Source: Boothiomyces macroporosus
Taxonomy: Eukaryota; Chytridiomycota; Chytridiomycetes; Rhizophydiales; Terramycetaceae
Length of the DNA: 30,784 bases
NCBI GenBank assembly: GCA_027604185.1
Contig: JADGKB010000140.1
Location: 1 to 30,784, forward strand
Direction of reading: 5' to 3'
Every line of letters begins with the position of its first letter. Positions within the stretch are counted from its first letter, which is position 1. The notes beneath the pieces were generated by a model. It saw only the letters and a program-made list of their open reading frames with translations, was not told where the DNA came from and made no database searches. Below are positions 1 through 8,429 of this stretch, piece by piece. The translations under genes were made by a program, and so were the position numbers.

Positions 1-51
1 GTCTTTGGCTTGCTGGTGGATGTCTTTGGCTTGCCGGTGGATGTCTTTGGC
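1..51. repeat. 21-bp tandem repeat, at least 2.4 copies, cut by window edge
   Basis: Two near-identical 21-bp units lie at 1-21 and 22-42 (one base differs), and the first 9 bases of a third follow at 43-51. On the minus strand they encode a seven-residue basic unit of the type KPKTST[SG]. A related diverged copy is visible near 294-325, so the repeat has probably expanded inside the coding sequence. Confidence 0.8.
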
Positions 52-518
52 CTCTTGCCTGCTTTTCCGACTCGCACTGTGCGTCTGGTTAACGTGCTGT
101 CTGGCACTGTCGAGTTGGTGGCTGGAGCTGCTCCATCTGGTTGCGCAGTGCTGGGTGCTGCCCCTGCACTGTTTGCACCAGAGTTGCCTTTGACCGTATT
201 CGCAATATCGACGCCGACTCCCGCAGCGCCGACTGCTGTTCCAATGCCATCAATAATAGTGGTCGCGTCTGGCCTAGATTTGCCTGTCTTTCCGGTCTTT
301 GGCTTGCTGGGTGCTTTCGGTGGTTTGGATGTTTTCGGAGCCTTAGCCTTTCCAGTCCTTCTTCCAGCCTTCTTCGCACTTCGCTTAGCAATAGTTGGGT
401 GGCTTGTGCCAGCGAGGTTGTCGCGGATGGCTAGCGATGGCTCTTGCGCTGGGACAGTAGCAGAGAGAGCGACGGCAGAGAGAGCGAGCGCACTAACAAT
501 TGATTTCAGGTTGAACAT
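1..518 (-). CDS. Secreted Lys/Pro/Thr-rich repeat protein, partial (runs off window start)
   Basis: An open frame on the minus strand runs from an ATG at 518 through the window edge without a stop (about 172 codons seen). The first ~25 residues (MFNLKSIVSALALSAVALSA...) look like a cleavable signal peptide. Next come a short segment ending in a dibasic KR (possible Kex2-type site), a stretch rich in Lys, Pro and Thr, a Gly/Ala/Val/Ile-rich hydrophobic segment (positions ~180-245), and again a basic repeat tract with KPKTST units that continues past the window. The 21-bp DNA repeat at 1-51 encodes that tract. Base composition is visibly GC-richer than the rest of the window. The antisense 170-codon frame on the plus strand lacks such organisation, so I prefer the minus strand. 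I do not recognise a family; a secreted, possibly wall- or host-facing protein is inference. Confidence 0.65.
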   Translation of the reverse strand, partial: MFNLKSIVSALALSAVALSATVPAQEPSLAIRDNLAGTSHPTIAKRSAKKAGRRTGKAKAPKTSKPPKAPSKPKTGKTGKSRPDATTIIDGIGTAVGAAGVGVDIANTVKGNSGANSAGAAPSTAQPDGAAPATNSTVPDSTLTRRTVRVGKAGKRPKTSTGKPKTSTSKPK

Positions 519-542
519 TTGATGTTTCTCCATCAATACCCG

Positions 543-549
543 TATTTAT
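543..549 (-). promoter_or_regulatory. TATA-like box of the secreted-protein gene
   Basis: The minus strand reads ATAAATA, with its near edge 24 nt before the ATG at 518. The spacing matches that of TATA-like boxes before other genes in this window. Position and composition are the only support. Confidence 0.3.
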
Positions 550-1326
550 GCGAGGATTGAGGCAGGCTTGCATACTCGATGGTGGCAGGGCTCTTTCTCC
601 TTTGACGTGCTTTACCAAAACGAGAAGGATGGCTTTGTTTGCAAAAGACACAGAATTTAATACGCGCAGCTAGTCTTTCAGTCATCAAACCAGCATTTGC
701 CCCTCAACTCTACGATATTCCTTCAGAGATTGTTGGCTGGACTATCCAAATCACATGCTGCTGGCCAAAATACAAATTATGAAACCTGCTCTTTAAGATT
801 GGTGTGACCAACACTGTACAGCTTTACCCAATCCGGGTAGCAATCAACCACCACTGCGTTTCATCGTATCAGTAAAAGGTCTTTTGGGATTAAATAACGC
901 AATACTATGTAGCAATAAAGATACTGTGAACGTATTTACACTTCATCATCGAATGCTTTTAACACTGTGATAGATTCTTCAAATTTCAATTAAATATCTA
1001 TTCAAAGAATTGATAGTTGACGCCTACTTTTATCACATGGTTTTGCTACCGGCCTTGCTGAATACTATAACTACCTGATGTTGGCTTTGTTCTCTCAATA
1101 GTTTTTTTGGGATTCCATCTCTGACTCTTATGACAACACAAATGACTAACACAAAGGCCCAAATTGTAAAGTTCTTATTCTTGAGCACCAGTTCAACTAT
1201 ACACCAACTATCCACCAGATAAAGAAAGCCGAGATTGTCACTGTCTTCAATCTAATTTTTCCCTTCAATTCTCATTTTTAGTGCAATTAATCCGAAAAAT
1301 CTTTTCAACACAAAAACGGTACCTGC

Positions 1327-1334
1327 TATAAATA
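1327..1334 (+). promoter_or_regulatory. TATA box of the LOG-family gene
   Basis: A perfect TATAAATA lies here, with 27 nt between its end and the ATG at 1362. If transcription starts at the usual 25-30 nt from the box, the 5' leader would be close to zero length. Confidence 0.45.
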
Positions 1335-1361
1335 CTCAAGATACCAAAGGAATTTCAGAAA

Positions 1362-1982
1362 ATGACTGATCAAAAATCTATTTGTGTGTTTTGCGCTTCC
1401 TCTACTCCAAAAAACGAATCGTACATTTCAACCACAATTCAATTAGGAACTGAAATTGCCTTGAGAGGTTACACTCTGGTGTATGGCGGATCAAACAGAG
1501 GAATGATGGGCACCCTCGCTGACTCTGTCTTGCATGCTGAAAAGCCATCAAAGGTAGTTGGGGTGTTACCTGAATCAATGAAGAACTATGAATTTCAACA
1601 CAGCAACTTGACAGAATTGCACATTACTGATTCAATGCATAGCAGAAAGGCTAAAATGGAAGCCTTATCTGATGGATTTTTGGTACTGCCAGGTGGAATT
1701 GGCACTATGGAAGAGTTTTTTGAAATCTACACCTGGCTGCAATTAAACATCCACTCCAAACCAATTGGAATTATTAACGTGGATGGATATTTTGATGGTA
1801 TCTTAATGTGGCTGGATCGTGCTTGTGCAGATGGCATAGTGTCAAATGCTATGCGATCCAACTTGATTGTTGCTGCTAATGCTAAAGACGCGATGGAACA
1901 AATGGATTTAAAGATAAAGATGGGGAAAGACGCAGTAAAAGGACAATACCCACTAACTTGGGACTCTACAAATAAAGCCTAA
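1362..1982 (+). CDS. LOG-family phosphoribohydrolase (lysine-decarboxylase-like fold)
   Basis: A single uninterrupted exon of 206 residues starts with ATG. It carries the family hallmark PGGIGTMEEFFE near residues 110-121 and the upstream GGSNRGMMG nucleotide-binding loop near residues 42-50, so the active-site signature is complete. The LOG family hydrolyses nucleoside 5'-monophosphates to release the free base; in plants and some fungi this activates cytokinins. Length is usual for the family. The gene is intronless, unlike many neighbours, and ends 58 bp from the convergent stop of the next gene. Whether the substrate here is a cytokinin ribotide or another nucleotide cannot be told from sequence. 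Confidence 0.9.
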   Translation: MTDQKSICVFCASSTPKNESYISTTIQLGTEIALRGYTLVYGGSNRGMMGTLADSVLHAEKPSKVVGVLPESMKNYEFQHSNLTELHITDSMHSRKAKMEALSDGFLVLPGGIGTMEEFFEIYTWLQLNIHSKPIGIINVDGYFDGILMWLDRACADGIVSNAMRSNLIVAANAKDAMEQMDLKIKMGKDAVKGQYPLTWDSTNKA

Positions 1983-2040
1983 TTGTATTCAATGTAGAGC
2001 ATATTTTAACAGACTTGAGAAAAAGTCTTTTTTCCTTTAT

Positions 2041-2637
2041 TCAACACCAATCATCCTTTAAGCGACTGTTTCTTTTTAGAGTTGCAGAGTCCAACTCCAA
2101 TTTCGGGGTAACTTCTTCCCAGTCTGATCCATTCATACTTTGAACGAGGGAAACTCTCTTTGAACGTCTTTCACAAACAATCGCTTCCATTTCTGCTCTG
2201 GATAACGAGTGTCGACGAAGCTCTCTTCCACTATCTCTATAGCCTCGATATTTATCGCTAGTTACGATCATGGATCTTCTTTTGTCCATCGTTCTTGGAA
2301 GCGAGTCCCTATGGAAAATATTTGCAAATGAGTGCCTTCTGCTTCCGGGAAGAGCAGAAACAGCAACAGAGGGTACTGTAGAAACCTCTTGAGTCATTGT
2401 AGCGGTAGATTGAATATCGCTTTCATCTTCTTCAGCAATCCTAGGAAGCGTATTTGTAAAAGGTGGAGGAGCATCCACAGTTTCAACAAACCGATTCTCC
2501 TCTAATTCAACTGGTTTGTATTTATTCGAATCCGATTTTTTGAATATTCCTTTGACTTTGACTAGAGCCCTGTGAAATTTAAGCTTGCTCAACTTCCAGC
2601 TGTTGGTTAGCTTATCAAATAGTTTGCCCTCTGCCAT
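2041..2637 (-). CDS. Unknown protein, paralogue of the gene at 2813-3193 (C-terminal W-C motif)
   Basis: A frame of 198 residues from the ATG at 2637. An upstream in-frame GTG at 2706 would add 23 residues, but the paralogue aligns best with the ATG start. The N-terminus is a basic amphipathic helix (residues ~15-33, KLKFHRALVKVKGIF) that matches the paralogue's EIRFKRVLEKIKLIM. The middle is acidic and low-complexity. The second half has several basophilic-kinase-type sites (RRHS twice, KRRS, KRVS). The last ~30 residues share a pattern with the neighbour: S-x-W-x-x-V-x-P-x-L-x-LD-x-x-T-x-x-x-N-x-RL-x-D-x-WC-stop. No family is recognised. Tandem duplication is the likely origin. Confidence 0.7.
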   Translation of the reverse strand: MAEGKLFDKLTNSWKLSKLKFHRALVKVKGIFKKSDSNKYKPVELEENRFVETVDAPPPFTNTLPRIAEEDESDIQSTATMTQEVSTVPSVAVSALPGSRRHSFANIFHRDSLPRTMDKRRSMIVTSDKYRGYRDSGRELRRHSLSRAEMEAIVCERRSKRVSLVQSMNGSDWEEVTPKLELDSATLKRNSRLKDDWC

Positions 2638-2812
2638 ACGGAATAGTTGAACCTCTTTCCTTTTATGCGGGGTTTTATTAAAATGGCTGATGATTAACAC
2701 GGACACTATATTAAAAATGTAACTTGATTAATCTAGCCAACTGAATCTGATTAGGATATCATATTTATTCTGGTATAACAATTAGTGAGAGTTTTTCAAT
2801 TATTTCATTTGA

Positions 2813-3193
2813 TTAGCACCATTGATCGCGGAGTCTTCTATTTTGTCTAATTGTCTCTGGATCCAACTGAAGAGTGGGTCTAACAGGCTGCCAACTACCA
2901 CTTTCTGATCTTTCCACTAGAATAACAGGAGGTCGAGTTGGCGCAGGATAGTCTACCAACGTGTCTGCAATTGATTCACAATCAAAATCAGAATCTGGAT
3001 CGTCAATATATGAGCTCTCCTCATCTACGAGTGATCTACCATCTATTCTGTTCAATTCAGGCTCGGAAGTTGGTGTGTTAACAAGTAAATGGTGGTGATT
3101 GTTCATAATCAATTTGATCTTTTCCAATACACGTTTAAACCGTATCTCACTTTTCTGTACTATTTCTTGTATCTTTCTCCCTATTATAGTCAT
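2813..3193 (-). CDS. Unknown small protein, paralogue of the gene at 2041-2637
   Basis: A 126-residue intronless frame starting with ATG. It shares with its neighbour the N-terminal basic helix, an acidic central stretch (EESSYIDDPDSDFDCES) and the C-terminal block ending RLRDQWC-stop. It is shorter because it lacks most of the Ser/Arg-rich middle of the neighbour. A TATA-like TATTTAAA lies at 3221-3228, 27 nt before the start codon. There is no signal peptide or membrane segment, and no known family. Both genes have the same orientation, 175 bp apart, so each probably has its own promoter. Confidence 0.7.
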   Translation of the reverse strand: MTIIGRKIQEIVQKSEIRFKRVLEKIKLIMNNHHHLLVNTPTSEPELNRIDGRSLVDEESSYIDDPDSDFDCESIADTLVDYPAPTRPPVILVERSESGSWQPVRPTLQLDPETIRQNRRLRDQWC

Positions 3194-3220
3194 TAGCTAT
3201 GCATTCGAGCAAAATATGGA

Positions 3221-3228
3221 TTTAAATA
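3221..3228 (-). promoter_or_regulatory. TATA-like box
   Basis: The minus strand reads TATTTAAA, 27 nt before the ATG at 3193; the spacing is the same as at 1327-1334. Confidence 0.35.
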
Positions 3229-3345
3229 GGTTTGAAACTCAGCTTTTCGGACCTACGCGGTATACCCACATTTATAACTCAGCACATCACGGATAAACAA
3301 AAAATACGATTCATACTAATGCTTTATTCACTGAATAGAGGAGGT

Positions 3346-6300
3346 TTAATTAAAAGGGTTTTGGTTTCCAGCTGGTCTAGGGAAAGATGTTGGTGGAGGA
3401 CCAACAGGTCGAGTTAGTGGAGGACGAACTGGCTGGACTCCAATGGAAGGGCCATTTAGAGGCGGACCGTTAATGGGTGGACGATTTGGTATAGGTGCCC
3501 CGATTGGCGGTCTATTCAATGGTTGACTTGGTACATTACTGACTACAGGTCTTTGTATATTTGCAATTGAAGGAGGTCTTGTCCCAACAGGCGGCATTTG
3601 ATTGAACCTTGGAGGGCTTTTTGGAGGAAACCCTCCAACCTGACCAGACTGAGGCTGCTGAGAATGTTGAGTTGATAAAGGTTTCTGTACAGGAGACTTT
3701 GTATTTTGAATTCCAAGGCTCCCGCTTGAAAACCCAGTTTGGCCTTGTTGAGTTTGAGAATCCAACATCACATTGCCTAACCCTTGTTGAGGTAACGGTT
3801 GAGTTGCCATAGGCGGACGTCCAACAGAAGTTGGGGGAGCTGAAGGACTTCCCTGATTGCTGTTTGGAGCAAGTGTTCCATTTACATGGGGGTTTACGAT
3901 TGGGGGTGGTGGCACTTTTGTAGATTCGAAATTGTTTGGAGTATTTGCAGGAGCCAAAACAGGAGGTGGTGTAGCAAAGGAAATATCATTCATTTTTGAT
4001 ACAGGTGGGGGAATCTGCGGCGCTTGGACATTATTTTGTACTGGAGGTTGTTGGTTGCCCGTTGGAACTGGAGGTGGGGAAAGTTCATTCTTTTGAACAG
4101 CCAAAGGAGAAGGGTTTGGTGGAAAAGAAGATGGCTGTGTACTAACAGGAACAGGTGGTGCACCATATTGGTTTGGAGGTGGAGATGTGAAATTTTGTGT
4201 AGGTGGAGGATTTGTAAAAGTCTGGGTTGGAGAGGTAAAGGTTCGTGTTGGAGGAGGACCAAATGAGTTCACTGGAGGGGGATTATTTTGAATTGGCGGA
4301 GGGGCGAAATTTGCAGGAGTAGCTGTATAACTAGATGAAATTGGAGGAGCTCCATAGTTTGTAGTCGTAGGTGGCGGAGCAACTGGATGGTTGTAACTGG
4401 TTGATACAGGAGGTGCTCCATACTGATTAGAAGAAATAGGAGGTGCTCCATACTGATTAGAAGAAATAGGAGGAGCTCCAAACTGATTAGAAGAAATAGG
4501 AGGAGCTCCAAACTGATTAGACATGGGAGGAGGCATAAAGTTTCCAGATGGGATTGGTGGAGCTCCAAACTTGGCTGATGAAGTTGGAGGGGGTGCCAAA
4601 CCAGTTCCACTGCTAAAACTGGCTCTTGGCGCAGCAGGTTGAATTGCTGGTGAAGGAGCAGGTCTTGAAAGTTTTTCCAAACCATCCAACAGTCTTTTAA
4701 TTCCTACAATCCATTGACCGGTAGCTGTAAAATGATTTTTCCTCAAATCGTGTTCAACTTTTAGAGCAGTTGAATAATCTCCTTGTTCCAATGCTAAAAT
4801 TAACTGAAAATAACCTTTAGAAAATGCGGATAACTGACCAATCACGCCTTGCTCAACTTGATGGCTGTTCATTTGATCAAATAGGATTTCCAACTTTTTG
4901 TGTCCATCAGAAAGAGTTTTTTGTTCATCAACCTGGAATTAAATCATCTGTACGCTTTTCATTGAACTGGAGAGCTTCTCCCATTGTTTAGTAAGTGACT
5001 CAAAGACTGCTTTTTCTACCGGGTTTGTTATTTGACTTCTATCATTTACCACTAAAGTTAGGATTTTAATTACAAAGTTTTGGCTCAATAGGAGGAGGAG
5101 GTTGTGAAACAATCGAGTCTTGCCGAGGAAGAGGGTAATTAAAGTTTTGATTAGCGTTTGGAGCGACAAATGTTGGTGGTTCATAATGAGCCTCCGCAAT
5201 TGGAGGTGCGTGCCCAGTAGAGTTAACTCTCGAAGCAGCAGTCACGGGTGGAGCTGAGTTGTAGCTAGTTGCTGGAGGAGGAATCCATTGGTTTGCTGCA
5301 GTTACAGAAGGCGGGCCAGGGGTAAATGATGGAGCCTGAGCTGTGTAAGGATTACTGATTGGAGGTGTGGTTCCATAGCCAGGTGCTGGTGGTTGATTAT
5401 AACTATTAATAGGTGGCGGAGCAGGCGAAACATTATACGGGTTGCCAATTGGTGGTTGACCGTATGAACTGCCAACTGGCGGATACTGAGTGCTGCCTGA
5501 ATATTGATTGTAGGTTGTTCCTTGATATTGGTTATACTGGGGGAATCGGCTTTGTTCGCCATACGATTGATTATTCCAACTATTTTGAGGAGCAGAGTTA
5601 TTTGCTTGGAAAGACTGATATTGGTTACTTACTGCCGATCTCGCTTTTTCAGCTGCTTCATTTTCCCTTCGTAATTTCTCTCCGTCAAAGACATTCACCC
5701 TTTCGAATGGGAACACAGGAGGTTGGCCATTTACAGCCTGTTTGTAATTAAACGCTGTGTACACTCGATCTCTTAGAATGCCAACATCAGGTAATGGTTT
5801 GGATGGAATATAATGGGGAGGCACTTGCTCCAAAAATCTGAAAGCAGCATCTATTTTGTTTTGAGTGGCTGCTGCATATGCGTAATCTATAAACAAGTCA
5901 TACAAATCAGATAGTGCATAGTTGTCCTGAGGGTCTTGTAAAACCAGATCTTGATCATGATAGCTAATCGCCTGACTAAATATTGAAATTTTTTCAATCA
6001 AGTTCAAAAGCTCGATATTATCACCAGGAATCACAGTGCGTTTGTTAGGTTGGCCCTGGCACCACAGCGAAACTACTTTTTCCATTTCTCCTGCTCCAAG
6101 ATAGCAAAGCGCAGCAACATGTTTTCTATCCCCACCTGATGAAACTACCATTCTATTTCCAAGGGTGGAATAATAGTGTGCATACTCTTCAGGTTTGGCA
6201 TAGGTACACACTAGCGCTAGCAAATCCTTCCACGAATCATTTCCGTCCAGCTTTGCGTGCTCTACAACGTCCGTCAAATCGCCATGGTAAATATTTTCAA

Positions 6301-8136
6301 GTAGTCTAGAATAAGATCTAACCTTGGAATTTTTCTTAAAGTATTCCAACTGAACTTTTTCGACCAATTCAGGACCGCCATAATACGAAAGCATAAATGC
6401 ATCAGCCATGCGGTTTGTAGCAACACAAACATTGACCGCCATTTCATAGTCGCCAACTATAATTGCCTTGGTAATGATCTTGTCAATGTCAGCTTCTTCG
6501 GTTTGTTTTCCAGAGAAAATAGAAAACGGTTCTTTTGCAGGAGTTTCAGCTTCCTGGTTTTCTTGACTGTTGTTCATGTTTAACTTTTCAAGTATTGCGG
6601 ACAATCGCACATCTTTTTCAAACGATCCGTCAAACCCGATAAAATCTCTGATCAAATCTGCGGAATTGGCCGCAAACAGAGTTTTCATAAATTTCCAAAT
6701 GTCCTTGTCTTTCTCTGATTTAACAAATTCCGAATCTTTCATATAATCGCAATATTGCGAAGTAATTTCCGGATTTGCACTTTGCAAGATATATTCCAGC
6801 TGTGATGTTCTGAAAACAAATTCTTCATTGATTGGTATCGATTTAATTGAGACTCTAGAACCGTGTGCTGAATCAAAGATAGCCAATTTTCCTCCAAAGC
6901 CCCAAACAGCACCGATCGATTTACGGAGCCACTTTGGAGGATGTGGTAAAGTAAAGATGGGTTGTTGAACTCTTTGGTTGCTATTAGTAGGAACCATTCC
7001 AATTTGGGCGAATGGATCGGTAGGGTCAATATCCTGGTGAACAGGTGGGGGAGGTGAGAAAATGTCTTCCTCAGGATGATTGCTAGCACCCTGAATAGAA
7101 TGAACCGATACTCTTCCATCGTAACTGGCTACAACACACAGGTCAGGGTTTCTAGGACACCATTTAGTATCAAAACTCCAATTTGAAGAATGCACCAAGT
7201 CGCCAATTGGAACACCGCGCAATGTATCCCACACGATTGTCCTATTATCCTTACCACAAGACAACAATAGTTCGGAATCTTTTGGACACCAGTCCATAGA
7301 TAAAACTCCCTTAGAATGCCCACTTAGAGTCTAGATTAAAAACAAAAAAACCTTTTCAGGAGCACTTGCATTTCTGAGATCCCACATCAATATCACTGGA
7401 TTTGCATCATCATCACTGCATGTCAATAATTGTGTTGGCTAAATTAACAAAGAGTGTACAATGTCTGGGTTCCATGAAATTGCTGTAATCGGTTTCCTTC
7501 CATTTGGATTGTTAATTTTGATCAATTCTTTGCGATTGCGCAAATCCCAGATAACACTATATCCGTTTGACGAGCCCGAAGCAAGAATATAAGACACTTG
7601 CTTATTCCAAGCTAAAGCAGTTACATCTTCCAATCTTTGAGATCTGGCACCTGGTTCATACGGGCTGTTAACTTGATTTAAATCCCAAATGAATATCTAC
7701 TATCAAGTATTGTTTACTTCGCCATCTAAAGCTCCAGAGGCCAACAAATTTGTCGTGATTGGATTAAAGTCCAAACCACGCACAGGACCGGATAGCTTTG
7801 TGCTGTAAAATGGTTTGTCAGTCTTTTTCAACAGTGATTTGGTTTCCCAGATATCTAACTCTCCATTTTCTTTACCACATGCCAAATGTGTTGCACCCCA
7901 AGCGATTCGATTAAATCTACATCAAATTCAGGGTACCTGGAATTGCTGGTGATAGAGTGTACCTTCAAAAGGTTCTTGTCGGTTGAATTTAGATTCAGTG
8001 AATAAATTTCCAATTCTGCCTTGGATGAGAATGATGCATCGAGTGCTCCAGCAACTGATCCTAAAGCTAATAGCGGTTCTTTTTCTGTAGCGGGTGACCA
8101 ACTTGTGGTACTCGTTCTGTCAATCCTCTTAATCAT
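3346..8136 (-). CDS. SEC31: COPII outer-coat subunit Sec31 (7 exons)
   Basis: Sec31 forms the outer cage of COPII vesicles with Sec13 at ER exit sites. Predicted exons: 8136-7937, 7916-7718, 7696-7460, 7438-7352, 7330-5074, 5051-4954, 4932-3346; introns are 20, 21, 21, 21, 22 and 21 nt. The product is 1554 residues. N-terminal WD40 propeller (to ~345) has family sequences such as [13 protein letters not shown] and [16 protein letters not shown]. An alpha-solenoid (~380-720) and a Pro/Gln/Tyr-rich region follow, then the helical C-terminal domain (~1000-1115). Unusually, this domain is not the end: a second Pro-rich tail of ~430 residues follows, with SNQ[YF]GAPPI repeats and a terminal NPFN. 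Each splice restores the known Sec31 reading across a stop or frameshift. The gene is divergent from the formin (293 bp between starts). Confidence 0.95.
4411..4521. repeat. 30-bp tandem repeat inside Sec31 Pro-rich tail, ~3.7 copies
   Basis: Units at 4411-4440 and 4441-4470 are identical. The unit at 4471-4500 differs at a few positions, and a partial unit follows to 4521. On the minus strand it encodes a ten-residue unit of the type SNQ[YF]GAPPIS. The identity of adjacent units suggests recent expansion. Confidence 0.85.
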
Positions 8137-8429
8137 TTTTGGATTTGTAAAAAATGCTTTTCGCGAATGTGCAACGTAGCAACAAACACTGCTTAAAAAC
8201 TAGCCCCACAACGAGCTCTCTGCTCCGAGTATAGTTATTAATATCGTATGCGACTGAGATTATTTTGAACGAGAAGCTTAAATTTGGATACGGTCTGGTT
8301 GATAAGTGCTTGGCTACCAGCACCCGTAAAGCATCCAGAATCTCTTTAATTTTATTACTGTTGTGATTTGATATATTCAAGCAAATCACGTTAATTTCTT
8401 GACTTTTTTGTACAGTGCGAGATATATAT
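8137..8429. promoter_or_regulatory. Bidirectional promoter region between SEC31 and the formin gene
   Basis: The 293 bp between two divergent start codons. It contains the palindrome TTCGCGAA at 8160-8167, close to the SEC31 start, and an AT-rich tract before the formin start. No other gene is supportable; an 86-codon frame here starts with GTG and shows no homology. Promoter function is inferred from position only. Confidence 0.4.

Larger units (their letters stand above)
519..1361. other. Intergenic region without a supportable gene
   Basis: This 843-bp stretch separates two divergent genes. Short frames exist, the longest a 60-codon minus-strand frame at 1033-1215, but none shows homology, codon structure or a splice pattern that I can support. 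I see no tRNA or rRNA-like structure by eye. TATA-like boxes sit at both ends (543-549 and 1327-1334), so the region probably serves as promoters. Confidence 0.5.

Noticed and set aside
10..522. 170-codon plus-strand frame at the window start
   Set aside because: It is antisense to a minus-strand frame with a signal peptide and regular repeats, lacks any domain or signal, and its Val/Phe/Gly composition is what an antisense of Lys/Pro/Thr repeats gives.
1033..1215. 60-codon minus-strand frame with a hydrophobic stretch
   Set aside because: Short, no homology, in an intergenic region; a chance frame is more likely.
2638..2706. Upstream GTG start for the gene at 2041
   Set aside because: The paralogue aligns with the ATG at 2637, and a GTG start is unlikely in a eukaryotic nuclear gene.
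8129..8389. 86-codon minus-strand frame upstream of SEC31
   Set aside because: It begins with GTG, has no recognisable content and runs into the SEC31 start; treated as promoter region.
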